Shown piece by piece: positions 52,476 to 60,266 of a DNA stretch of 64,000 bases. Numbering within the stretch: the stretch's first letter is position 1; the number at the start of each line of letters is the position of its first letter. The DNA is from Dermatophilus congolensis (GTDB taxonomy: Bacteria; Actinomycetota; Actinomycetes; Actinomycetales; Dermatophilaceae). A program made the translations under genes and the position numbers. The stretch spans positions 58,888-122,887 of the forward strand of contig JAUNUP010000004.1 of assembly GCA_030538115.1 (NCBI GenBank). The letters are read 5' to 3'. The notes beneath the pieces are model-generated. The model was not told the DNA's origin, did not search any database, and saw only the letters and a list, made by a program, of their open reading frames with translations.

Positions 52476-54545
52476 ATGAGCGAATCCTCATCGGCTCCCC
52501 TCATCACACGGGAGATGGTCGCGCTCGACGCCGACCTCGGATCCACCAAGGCCGAGGTCATCGCGAGCCTGGCAAGCCTTGTGGCTGCCACAGGACGCGC
52601 CGAGGCCGAGGGCCTCACACGTGACGCGATGGACCGCGAAGGCAAGTCGGCCACCGGCCTGCCCGGAGGGTTCGCGATCCCGCACTGTCGCAGCGCCGCC
52701 GTCAACACCGGCTCGCTGGGCTTCGCGCGCCTTTCCAACCCTGTCGACTTCGGAGCCAAGGACGGCCCTGCCGACCTGGTCTTTCTCATCGCTGCCGCCG
52801 AGGGTGGCGGTGCCGACCACATGAAGCTGCTCACCAAGCTCGCTCGCGCGCTGGTGAAGAAGGACTTCCTCGCCTCGCTCCGCTCTGCGAAGAGCGAGGA
52901 CGAGATCGTGGAGCTCGTCACCAACGTGGTCGAGCCCCCCACAAGCGCCGCGGGTGCGGAGGCGGGCGCAGCCGCAACCGCATCCGCGGCTTCCGCCGCG
53001 CCTGCTGCGACATCGGAGTCGGCCGCCCCGGCCGCAACACCGGCGTCGGGCAAGCGCAAGGTCATCGCGATCACTGCATGCCCCACGGGTATCGCACACA
53101 CGTACATGGCAGCCGACTCGCTGGTGCAGGCCGGCGAGGAGGAGGGCATCGACGTACAGGTCGAGACCCAGGGGTCCTCGGCCACGACGCCGTTCTCGCC
53201 CGAGACCATCGCGGCCGCCGACGCCGTCATCTTCGCCACCGACGTGGGCGTCAAGGGCCGTGAGCGGTTCGCGGGCAAGCCCGTCATCGAGTCGGGGGTC
53301 AAGCGTGCGATCAACGAGCCCAAGGTCATGCTTGCCGAGGCCATCGCGGCCGCCGACGACCCGAACTCCCGCAAGGTCGGAGGCGACGCGTCCGCTGCCA
53401 CGACCGCTACGGCAGGCGCTGGGGGTGGGCTGAGCTTCGGCTCCAAGCTCAAGCAGGTGCTGCTGACCGGTGTGAGCTACATGGTGCCGTTCGTCGCCGC
53501 CGGTGGTCTGCTCATCGCGCTCGCGTTCCTGTTCGGCGGGTACAACGTCACCGATGTCTCCGCAGACGTGGTGCTGAACAACTCCCTGTTCAACCTGCCC
53601 GACGCGCTCGACGGCCGCGCCCCGATCCTGGTCTACCTCGGCTCGCTGCTGCACCAACTCGGTGCCGCCGCGTTCTCGTTCCTCGTGCCCGCGCTCGCCG
53701 GCTACATCGCGTTCGGCATCGCCGACCGGCCCGGCATCGTGCCCGGCTTCACCGCAGGAGCGGTGGCCGTACTCGTGGGCGCCGGCTTCATCGGCGGTCT
53801 CATCGGTGGTCTGCTCGCCGGTGTCGCGGCGTACTGGATCGCGAGCTTCAACGTGCCCCGCTGGCTGCGCGGCCTCATGCCGGTGGTGATCATCCCGCTG
53901 CTGGCCACGCTGTTCGCGGGCGGTCTGCTCATCCTGTTCGGTCAGCCTCTCGCGGCGATCACCACGGGCCTGCAGGACACCCTCTCCGGCATGTCGGGCA
54001 CCTCGGCCGTCATGCTCGGCGTGATCCTCGGCCTGATGATGTGCTTCGACCTCGGCGGCCCGGTCAACAAGGCGGCGTACGCGTTCGCCTCCGCCGGACT
54101 GAACGTCGACGACCCCGCCACGCTGAAGATCATGGCCGCCGTCATGGCTGCCGGTATGGTTCCGCCGCTGGCGCTCTCGCTGGCCACGGTGGTTCGTAAG
54201 AAGCTGTTCACCGAGGCCGAGATCGAGAACGGCCGCGCCGGCTGGCTGCTGGGTGCTTCGTTCATCTCGGAGGGCGCGATCCCGTTCGCCGCGGGCGACC
54301 CGCTGCGCGTCATCCCGTCGATGATGCTCGGTGGAGCCGTGACCGGTGGCCTGTCGATGGCGCTCGGCTCTACCGTGATGGCCCCCCACGGCGGTATCTT
54401 CGTGGCCTTCGCGATGGGCAGCCCCCTCGCCTTCGTCGCCAGCATCGTGGCGGGCATGATCGTCGCGGCCATCGCGGTGATCGCGCTCAAGTCGATGGCT
54501 GCGAGCAAGAAGACGGCGGAGCTGGAGCAGTCTGCCGCGGTCTGA
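52476..54545 (+). CDS. fruA: PTS fructose transporter subunit IIABC
   Basis: A 689-residue fused transporter. Domain order: IIA (residues 1-150, phospho-His in GGFAIPHCRS), an Ala/Glu/Pro linker, IIB (about 195-295, phospho-Cys in ITACPTGIAHTYMAA), an Ala/Thr linker, then IIC with about nine membrane helices (VSYMVPFVAAGGLLIALAFL onward; GGPVNKAAYAFA and ISEGAIPFAAGDP are typical). It imports and phosphorylates fructose at C1. ATG 52476 has AGGAAGGA upstream. The HPr gene follows 138 bases later. Confidence 0.96.
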   Translation: MSESSSAPLITREMVALDADLGSTKAEVIASLASLVAATGRAEAEGLTRDAMDREGKSATGLPGGFAIPHCRSAAVNTGSLGFARLSNPVDFGAKDGPADLVFLIAAAEGGGADHMKLLTKLARALVKKDFLASLRSAKSEDEIVELVTNVVEPPTSAAGAEAGAAATASAASAAPAATSESAAPAATPASGKRKVIAITACPTGIAHTYMAADSLVQAGEEEGIDVQVETQGSSATTPFSPETIAAADAVIFATDVGVKGRERFAGKPVIESGVKRAINEPKVMLAEAIAAADDPNSRKVGGDASAATTATAGAGGGLSFGSKLKQVLLTGVSYMVPFVAAGGLLIALAFLFGGYNVTDVSADVVLNNSLFNLPDALDGRAPILVYLGSLLHQLGAAAFSFLVPALAGYIAFGIADRPGIVPGFTAGAVAVLVGAGFIGGLIGGLLAGVAAYWIASFNVPRWLRGLMPVVIIPLLATLFAGGLLILFGQPLAAITTGLQDTLSGMSGTSAVMLGVILGLMMCFDLGGPVNKAAYAFASAGLNVDDPATLKIMAAVMAAGMVPPLALSLATVVRKKLFTEAEIENGRAGWLLGASFISEGAIPFAAGDPLRVIPSMMLGGAVTGGLSMALGSTVMAPHGGIFVAFAMGSPLAFVASIVAGMIVAAIAVIALKSMAASKKTAELEQSAAV

Positions 54546-54652
54546 GCCGGTGTGGCAGGCTCTGACCTCGAAGCATGGGGGATGGTCGCCTCCCGAGGCC
54601 CTATGCGACGCCGTTCTCGGTGAGAATTCGGGCTACGACCACGGCAAGGTAG

Positions 54653-54672
54653 AGATCAACGCAGATCAACGA
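54653..54672 (+). repeat. Tandem 10-bp repeat before ptsH
   Basis: AGATCAACGC followed by AGATCAACGA, ending 11 bases before the HPr start; its second copy abuts the GAAAGG ribosome site. Confidence 0.8.
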
Positions 54673-54683
54673 AAGGCACCAAC

Positions 54684-54941
54684 ATGGCCAGCAAGACCGT
54701 GACCGTCGGTTCGACCGTCGGACTGCACGCCCGCCCCGCCGCGATCGTCGCGGAGGCTGCGGAGAAGTACGACGACGACATCGAGCTGTCGGTGGATGGC
54801 GAAGACCCGGTCGACGCCGCTTCGTCGCTGATGATCATGACCCTCGGCGCCGAGTGCGGTGCCCAGGTGACCGTCACCTCCGACAACGAGGCGGCAGTGG
54901 AGGAGATCGCGGCCCTCATCGCCTCCAACCTGGACGCCTGA
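54684..54941 (+). CDS. ptsH: Phosphocarrier protein HPr
   Basis: An 85-residue carrier between enzyme I and IIA. Phospho-His15 is in GLHARPAA. The regulatory Ser region is AASSLMIMTLGA, around residue 46. Size and motifs are normal. ATG 54684 follows GAAAGG. The stop codon is formed in the first unit of a three-copy ACGCCTG repeat. It completes the divergent fructose PTS set. Confidence 0.96.
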   Translation: MASKTVTVGSTVGLHARPAAIVAEAAEKYDDDIELSVDGEDPVDAASSLMIMTLGAECGAQVTVTSDNEAAVEEIAALIASNLDA

Positions 54942-54954
54942 CGCCTGACGCCTG
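54934..54954 (+). repeat. Three tandem ACGCCTG units across the ptsH stop
   Basis: ACGCCTG at 54934, 54941 and 54948. The TGA stop spans the first and second units, so further slippage would not alter the protein much. Confidence 0.85.
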
Positions 54955-54961
54955 ACGAAAC

Positions 54962-55000
54962 AACGAGGCCCCGACCGCGGTGAGCGGACGGGGCCTCGTT
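54962..55000 (+). terminator. Terminator after ptsH
   Basis: AACGAGGCCCCG and CGGGGCCTCGTT, 12-base arms, 15-base loop, followed by CTGTCTG. It also lies just past the minus-strand acyltransferase end. Confidence 0.85.
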
Positions 55001-55030
55001 CTGTCTGCAGTCAGCGACGATTCACTGCGG

Positions 55031-56182
55031 TCAGGGGCGCTTGAAGGCGTTCTTCATTGCGAGGGCTCGCTTCTCGACGAGGTGCCAGGAGGCGTACGCC
55101 GCCACGCCCGCGCAGAGCACCGACACGGTGACGTAGATCGGGGCGGGCAGCGCCGAGACTCCCGCGAGTACCAGCAGTACCTGGATGGGCCAGTGGTAGA
55201 CGTACATGCCGTAGCTGAGGTCGGTGGGTAGGCGGCGGCGCAGCCGTGGTGTCGCGACGACGGCGACGAGGCACAGGTACGCGAACGCAAGGCCGCCGAG
55301 CGGGCGGTAGTCGGTGAGCAGCAGCGCTGACGCGAGCGTGAGGGCGGCGGCGCCGATGGTGAGTCCGCGGGTGATCGGGATGCGGTCGCGGTGCACGTAG
55401 GCGAGAGCGCCGAGCGTGAAGACGAAGAAGAAGCGCCAGAACAGTTCTCCGCGCACGTCGATGCCGAGCAGGGGCAGCGTGAGCATGAGGCCGCTGACCG
55501 CGACGACGAGGTGCGTCATCCACGTGCGCCGGGTCAGCGCACCGGCGACGCCGAGCACGAGAACGAGTCCGTAGCAGACGGCCTCGTAGAACAGGGTCCA
55601 CAGGGCACCGTTGACGACGCCGGGCTGCGCGGTGCCGCTGGGCAGCCCCGCTACCCCGAAGCTGTTCATGTACAGCAGCGCGTTGTCGGTGACGTAACGC
55701 CAGGCCGGTTCGGCGCCCGCGAACACGGAGAGCGCCGGGCGGCCTTCGAGCAGCGCGATGAGCGGGGCGACGACGAAGGCTGTGAGGGCGAGGCACAGCC
55801 AGAAGGCGGGCATGATCCGCAAGAACCGGTGCCACACGTACCGTCCGGGGCTCAGCCGCAGAAAGCTGCTGGTGATGAGAAATCCGCTGAGCACGAAGAA
55901 CCCGTCGACCGCGAAGGCGGAGACGTCGGTGCCGCCGATCGACGGCTGCCATCCCGAGGCGATGGCCGACGCGTGAGCGACCGCGACCGTCGTGGCGAGG
56001 ATCAGCCGGATGACGTCGAGGCTGTTCGACCGCGGGTTGTAGGCGACCTCGAGAGTCGTGGCGCGCGAACGTGTTCTCCCGGCGCCAAGGGTGCCGAGGC
56101 CGCTGCGGGATGGCGTGCCCGAAGTCGAGACGGTTGATGACAGGTGTGAGTCGGCGTGCTCTGGGCGCGCTGTGGTGGCCAT
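55031..56182 (-). CDS. OafA/YrhL-type acyltransferase
   Basis: A 383-residue membrane protein with about ten hydrophobic segments. The N terminus has a 50-residue polar head, then SLDVIRLILATTVAVAHASA (conserved Arg and His of the family), FFVLSGFLITSSFL and RYVWHRFLRIMPAFW. It lacks a fused SGNH domain. It probably O-acylates a surface glycan. ATG 56182 is preceded by AGGGGG; the frame is open to 56269. It is the second surface acyltransferase in the window, but belongs to a different subgroup from 19631-20773. Confidence 0.88.
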   Translation of the reverse strand: MATTARPEHADSHLSSTVSTSGTPSRSGLGTLGAGRTRSRATTLEVAYNPRSNSLDVIRLILATTVAVAHASAIASGWQPSIGGTDVSAFAVDGFFVLSGFLITSSFLRLSPGRYVWHRFLRIMPAFWLCLALTAFVVAPLIALLEGRPALSVFAGAEPAWRYVTDNALLYMNSFGVAGLPSGTAQPGVVNGALWTLFYEAVCYGLVLVLGVAGALTRRTWMTHLVVAVSGLMLTLPLLGIDVRGELFWRFFFVFTLGALAYVHRDRIPITRGLTIGAAALTLASALLLTDYRPLGGLAFAYLCLVAVVATPRLRRRLPTDLSYGMYVYHWPIQVLLVLAGVSALPAPIYVTVSVLCAGVAAYASWHLVEKRALAMKNAFKRP

Positions 56183-56521
56183 GGATCCCCCTGGCGAGTC
56201 GTCTTCCGGGAGGCTCCCCAAGCCTCCCGGTGATGCCATTCGACGGGCGGTGGCGCCGCCCTGATGCAACTCTTACGTCGCGTTAGATTCAAACTCTCAC
56301 GCCACGTCAGGGTCGCGCAAGTGGAGGATGTGAAGAGTGCGCAAAGTTGACGTGTGCAGCGTCAGAACCGAGGGTGTCGGCGACTGTCTCGTGCGTGGAG
56401 AACAGGGCTCACTGCAGGTCTTCGGTGTCACTCGTAGCTCTGCGTCTAGACATGCTGCGTGGCCCGGACGCGCTGGAGCCGCGCGCCCGGGCCACTGTTT
56501 CAGGAGGCCGGAAAGTCGTTG
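56183..56521. other. Intergenic region, acyltransferase / secreted protein
   Basis: A 339-base gap holding the acyltransferase promoter area (a TAAGAG hexamer near 56275 on the minus strand is a weak candidate) and the terminator at 56459-56495. Nothing else supported. Confidence 0.4.
56459..56495 (-). terminator. Terminator after the secreted GQ-rich protein gene
   Basis: GTGGCCCGG and CCGGGCCAC arms with an inner GCGC/GCGC stem, 27 bases past the minus-strand stop at 56522. Confidence 0.65.
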
Positions 56522-57166
56522 TTACGAGGCGGTGCCCGAGGCAGACGGGGTCTCCGACTCGGTGCCGCTGTCGGCGTCGTTCGAGTTGTTGGAGTCGCTC
56601 GAGTCGCCGCGCTTGCCGGGGCGCTCGCCGGGGGTGCGGTCGAGCATCTCGGTGAGGCGCTCCTTGAGGTCTGCCGTCGCGGTCTTCTCCATCGCGGAGA
56701 CGAGGGAGTCGCGGCTCACGCCCGCCGCGTCGGCGATCTGACCGAGTGACTGGGTCTGCAGTTTGGTGCGCAGTTCGTCTTGCGAGAGCTTGAGGGTGGT
56801 GGCCGCGGTGTCGAGCATGTCGCCTCCGCCCATGCGTCCCATGCCGCCACCCATGCCTCCGTGGCCGCCGCGGCCTTCATGCCCGTCGCCGTCCTTCATC
56901 CGGGCGGGGCGGTCGGCTTCGAGCTGGGATGTGATTGTGTCGGCCTGGGCCTGCGTGATCGTGCCGTCGGCGACGAGCTTGTCGAGGGCCGCCTTGTGGG
57001 GAGCGACGCGGTTCGCGTCCTTGGCGCCCGGGGTGGCGGTGCTGCTGGAACTGGAGTTGCTGTCGCCCGTGTCGCCGGTGGCTGCGAACGCGGGAACTGC
57101 CACGGCTGCTCCGCCTGCGAGGGCCGCGACCGCGACTGCGGTGATGACGGCGTTCTGCTTCTTCAT
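56522..57166 (-). CDS. Secreted Gly/Met-rich hypothetical protein
   Basis: A 214-residue exported protein. Residues 1-29 are a Sec signal (VAVPAFA cleavage). The segment LDKLVADGTITQAQADTITS is a helical unit common in actinobacterial secreted proteins; a second related unit, LKLSQDELRTKLQTQSLGQIA, follows a His/Gly/Met-rich linker (GRGGHGGMGGGMGRMGGG) that might bind metal. The tail is Ser/Asp/Asn-rich. ATG 57166 has AGGAG upstream. Function unknown. Confidence 0.82.
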   Translation of the reverse strand: MKKQNAVITAVAVAALAGGAAVAVPAFAATGDTGDSNSSSSSTATPGAKDANRVAPHKAALDKLVADGTITQAQADTITSQLEADRPARMKDGDGHEGRGGHGGMGGGMGRMGGGDMLDTAATTLKLSQDELRTKLQTQSLGQIADAAGVSRDSLVSAMEKTATADLKERLTEMLDRTPGERPGKRGDSSDSNNSNDADSGTESETPSASGTAS

Positions 57167-57354
57167 GGTGTGGCTCCTGTGATCGAGGGTCTTCGGTGGG
57201 GGAGCGCGACCGTCTGGACTTCGCTCATGACCCCACGTTGACCGCCAACGCCAAGCGGGCACTGTCGCGCCGTTGTGACCCTCCTGTGCATGCCTGTGGA
57301 TGCATCCATGGACGACGAGCGAGCGCCCGGGGTGCGTGTGTCGAGGGGGCGTGT

Positions 57355-57412
57355 GGCGCGGTGACCGGCGGAGCGTGGCGAGATCGCCTCCGGCGCGGTG
57401 ACCGGCGGGGCG
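57355..57412. repeat. Direct repeat pair, 21 bases, 37-base period
   Basis: Units begin GGCGCGGTGACCGGCGG at 57355 and 57392 and differ by one base over 21. The spacer is unique. Confidence 0.75.
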
Positions 57413-57714
57413 CGCGTGGCCGCTCACCAGTACCGCGGTGGTCGCACAACAGCTCGTTGACGCGTACGCCTGATCGGCGCTCGCCTTGACCGCGGTACAT
57501 AGGTCGTCGGGGTGTCGGGGGCGGCGCTGACGGCGGCCTTCTGGTGGTGGAGATCACTTTGCGATGAGCGCAGCCGTGATGGTCAATTCCATTTCGTCGC
57601 AGGGAGTTTCGTGAGGCGTTGAGCGGATTTCCGCAGGTTCGAGAACCGTTGCGACTCAGTCGGTTTCGCGCCTCAAAAGTGCTGGTGAGTGTCGTAATCC
57701 GAATAGGTGAACGG

Positions 57715-57720
57715 TAGAAT
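57715..57720 (+). promoter_or_regulatory. -10 element TAGAAT for leaderless HNH start
   Basis: TAGAAT, six bases, ATG 57727. Closest to the sigma-70 consensus of the set. Confidence 0.65.
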
Positions 57721-57726
57721 TCTGGC

Positions 57727-59355
57727 ATGACGGATACCCCGGTGATCGACTCCCGCGAGGCGGGTGGCGACGGCTGGGGTGCGCCGGTCGATCAGGCTGT
57801 TGAGGGGTATGTGTGGGGGCGTTGCGCCTCTGATTTCGATGCGGATTTCTGGGCGTCCGTGCCGGCCGAGTGCAGCGAGTTCACCCCTCAGTCGATGAGC
57901 GGCGTCGGTGCGGGGCTGCTGGCGCAGTTCGCCTCTGTGCGGCGCGTTCTCGCTGACATTGCGGCGGAGCTGACCGCGGTCGGGTCGGTCGATCTTGCGC
58001 GTCTGGCGGCCGAGGCGTCGGCCGTTGTCGCTGTGGCCGAGGCTGCGCGGGCGGCGGTGGTTCTTGAGGCCGATGCGCGTGGCGTGATCGCGTCGAGCGA
58101 CAACCCGCGGGTGGATCGGTTCGTCGAGCAGGCCTGCCGTGACGCTGGGGTGCCGGTGTCGACGCGACAGGCGGCTGCGCTCAAAGACATCTCTGCTGCG
58201 TGCGAGGGCCGCGACATCACGCCGCTGCGCGACGCCGTCACCGCGGGGCGGGTGGGAGTCGACTCCGCTGCTCTGGCAGCCAGGTTCTACCGCAAGATCA
58301 AGTCCGCGATCGGGCCGGGCAACTGGGGCCCGGTGCTGGGGGCCATCATCGACACGGTCGCGAACGGTGCCACTGCGCGTGACCTCGACGGGTGCGCTGA
58401 CCAGATCATCGGCCAGTACGGCGACCCGGGCGTCCTGGACCTGGATCACGAGACGAAGCATGTGCAGCGCGACGTGACGGCGTTCCGTCGCGACAAGTCG
58501 GGGATGCTGACCGCCACGATGCGCCTCGACCCGGCCTCCGAGGCGGTCGTCACAGCTGCCCTCACTGCGATGTCGGTGCCTGCGCCCGCCCCCGACGGCA
58601 CCCGCGACCTCCGCACGATCGGCCAGCGCCGCGCTGACGCCCTCGTCACCCTCGCAGGGCTCGCGGCCCAGCGCCACGACAGCGCTGCCGGTACGGGAGC
58701 GAAGGCGAAGGTGTACGTGACGATCAGCCACGACGCGCTCACCACCGACCTGTCCGCCGAAGGTATCAACCCCTACAGCGGCCACCGCCACGACTGTCCG
58801 TTCACCACCACGATGCGCGCCCCGGAGGCCGCCGCCCGCGCCGCCTCCGGCCCGCACCCACTGCTCGAAGACCTCGGCATGGCCCGGATGAACCACGGCA
58901 TCGATGCGAGCCTGGCGTGCACGTGTGGCGCGATCGCCCGAGGCGTCGGGCTTACCGAGCACGGGCAGGTGCTCACTCCCGCCGAGGTGCGGATGCTCGC
59001 CTGCGATGCCGGGATCATCCCGATCGTTCTGGGTGGTCGTGGCGAAGTCCTCGATGTCGGTCGCCAAGAACGGTGGGTAACTGCAGCTCAACGGGCCGCC
59101 TTGGTGATCCGGGACGGCGGCTGTAGCTTCCCGGGATGTGATGCCCCGCCCTCATGGTGTGACGGTCATCACCTGACCAAATGGGAGCATGGCGGGCCGA
59201 GCGACATGACCAACCTCGCCCTGCTCTGCCGCCACCACCATCGAGAAGCCCACATCAAGGGCCACGCCGGCACGGCCACGACCCTCGGCGTGACCTGGAC
59301 CCGCTCCGACGGCACCCCTCTCGGCAACACCCCACGCCCCGAACGCTGCCACTGA
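57727..59355 (+). CDS. DUF222 and HNH endonuclease domain protein
   Basis: A 542-residue protein. Residues about 60-420 form the helical DUF222 domain (RVDRFVEQACRDAG, TATMRLDPASEAVV); the C terminus is an HNH nuclease unit with CSFPGCDAPPSWCDGHH and NLALLCRHHHREAH, including the zinc cysteines and catalytic His. This is the actinobacterial 13E12-type family, often multicopy and linked to recombination. Its biological role is not established. Leaderless start by TAGAAT spacing. Confidence 0.93.
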   Translation: MTDTPVIDSREAGGDGWGAPVDQAVEGYVWGRCASDFDADFWASVPAECSEFTPQSMSGVGAGLLAQFASVRRVLADIAAELTAVGSVDLARLAAEASAVVAVAEAARAAVVLEADARGVIASSDNPRVDRFVEQACRDAGVPVSTRQAAALKDISAACEGRDITPLRDAVTAGRVGVDSAALAARFYRKIKSAIGPGNWGPVLGAIIDTVANGATARDLDGCADQIIGQYGDPGVLDLDHETKHVQRDVTAFRRDKSGMLTATMRLDPASEAVVTAALTAMSVPAPAPDGTRDLRTIGQRRADALVTLAGLAAQRHDSAAGTGAKAKVYVTISHDALTTDLSAEGINPYSGHRHDCPFTTTMRAPEAAARAASGPHPLLEDLGMARMNHGIDASLACTCGAIARGVGLTEHGQVLTPAEVRMLACDAGIIPIVLGGRGEVLDVGRQERWVTAAQRAALVIRDGGCSFPGCDAPPSWCDGHHLTKWEHGGPSDMTNLALLCRHHHREAHIKGHAGTATTLGVTWTRSDGTPLGNTPRPERCH

Positions 59356-59439
59356 CCCCTCCGACGACCTCGCGCCTGATGCACGCATCGGAGCCGTGGA
59401 GTGCTAGGGCTGGGGAGCCGGGAGTCGCACGCTGGTGCC

Positions 59440-60036
59440 ATGACTCGGAAGCGTCCTCCTTCGGTGCTCCACGCAGTTGTCGCTGCGTCGGCCGTCATTG
59501 CTGTGCTGGGTCTGTCTGTGGTCGCCGGTGCGAAAGCGCCGGCGGATGAGGGGCCCCAGCAGCACCTCCTCACCGCGTTTCTCCAGGCTGTCAGTGCGAG
59601 CGAGCAGCGCCCGGACCAGTTCGTGGGCATGGGGGTGGAGGTTGCGCCCGCGCCGGGTTCGCTGCACCTGTACTGGGCCGGCGCTCCCGCGGGCGCTCGA
59701 CAAGCGCAGCGAGCCGCGAACGAGCACGGCGTGACAATGCATGTAGTGCCTCGGAAGCACTCGGTACGCGAACTCGAGTCAGCCTCGCGTGCGATCACCC
59801 ATCATCAGCAAGCGATCGAGGCGCTCGGCTACAGGCCGGTGAGCTGGGGTGGGGTCTCCACCGAAGAGGACGGGTTCATCGTCTCCTTGCGCCCTGTCGA
59901 CGCGACGGCCGAAGATCCGCAGTCGAGGTCTGAATCACTCGCGTTGGTCACGAGGTTCATCCGTCTCATCGCGCTACCGGATGCGCAGGTGCGCGTGACC
60001 GAATCCGACACCGACTCGTGGGTGCTCGTGAACTGA
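59440..60036 (+). CDS. Secreted or anchored hypothetical protein
   Basis: A 198-residue protein with an N-terminal hydrophobic signal/anchor (VLHAVVAASAVIAVLGLSVV) and a compact C-terminal part of about 160 residues rich in alternating beta strands (VGMGVEVAPAPGSLHLYWAG, YRPVSWGGVS). No family recognised. The start ATG 59440 follows CACGCT by six bases; the frame also has GTG 59401. It precedes the asparagine-synthase-like gene. Confidence 0.7.
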   Translation: MTRKRPPSVLHAVVAASAVIAVLGLSVVAGAKAPADEGPQQHLLTAFLQAVSASEQRPDQFVGMGVEVAPAPGSLHLYWAGAPAGARQAQRAANEHGVTMHVVPRKHSVRELESASRAITHHQQAIEALGYRPVSWGGVSTEEDGFIVSLRPVDATAEDPQSRSESLALVTRFIRLIALPDAQVRVTESDTDSWVLVN

Positions 60037-60266
60037 CCTGCCCCGTTATGCCTGGCACCAGGGTTGCCGTGGAGGGTCCCGTCGGGCTCGAACCGTGGCC
60101 GCAAGACGCGCGGCCTCGGGTGCGCCGAAGGCATGGAGTGCGTCTGGTGGCCAGCGGAATTCGTCGGAATCTGAGCCGTCGAACGGCTGCATGTCGGCGG
60201 AGTTGGTGCCGATGGGAGGGGTGGCCCCGTTCGACTCGGGGCACCCCCTCCCAGTTCAGGAACGAC
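60037..60266. other. Gap before the asparagine-synthase-like gene
   Basis: 230 bases, dominated by the hairpin at 60214-60252. On the minus strand a 48-codon frame starting MQPFDGSDSDEFRWPP (about 60194 to 60049) looks protein-like, but it has no ribosome site and may be a gene remnant. Confidence 0.35.
60214..60252 (+). promoter_or_regulatory. Long hairpin with a tRNA T-loop sequence
   Basis: Arms GGGAGGGGTGGCCCCG and CGGGGCACCCCCTCCC pair in 14 of 16 positions around loop TTCGACT. The loop and its closing pair read GTTCGACTC, matching the tRNA T-loop consensus GTTCRANYC, and GGAGGGG/CCCCTCC mimics an acceptor stem. It ends 14 bases before ATG 60267. No D or anticodon arm is present, so it is not a tRNA gene. 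Likely an attenuator/terminator or a tRNA-like mRNA element. Confidence 0.65.

Larger units (their letters stand above)
57167..57726. other. 560-base gap upstream of the DUF222/HNH gene
   Basis: No gene is convincing. It contains the palindrome TGGATGCATCCA (57297-57308), a 21-base direct repeat pair (57355-57412) and, near the end, an AT-richer stretch leading to the TAGAAT element at 57715. Confidence 0.5.

Noticed and set aside
54653..54672. Iterons before ptsH
   Set aside because: Only two 10-base copies lie within a short leader; this is a simple tandem duplication, not an origin.
60214..60252. tRNA gene
   Set aside because: Only a T-arm and acceptor-like stem are present; there is no room for D and anticodon arms, so it is listed as a hairpin instead.
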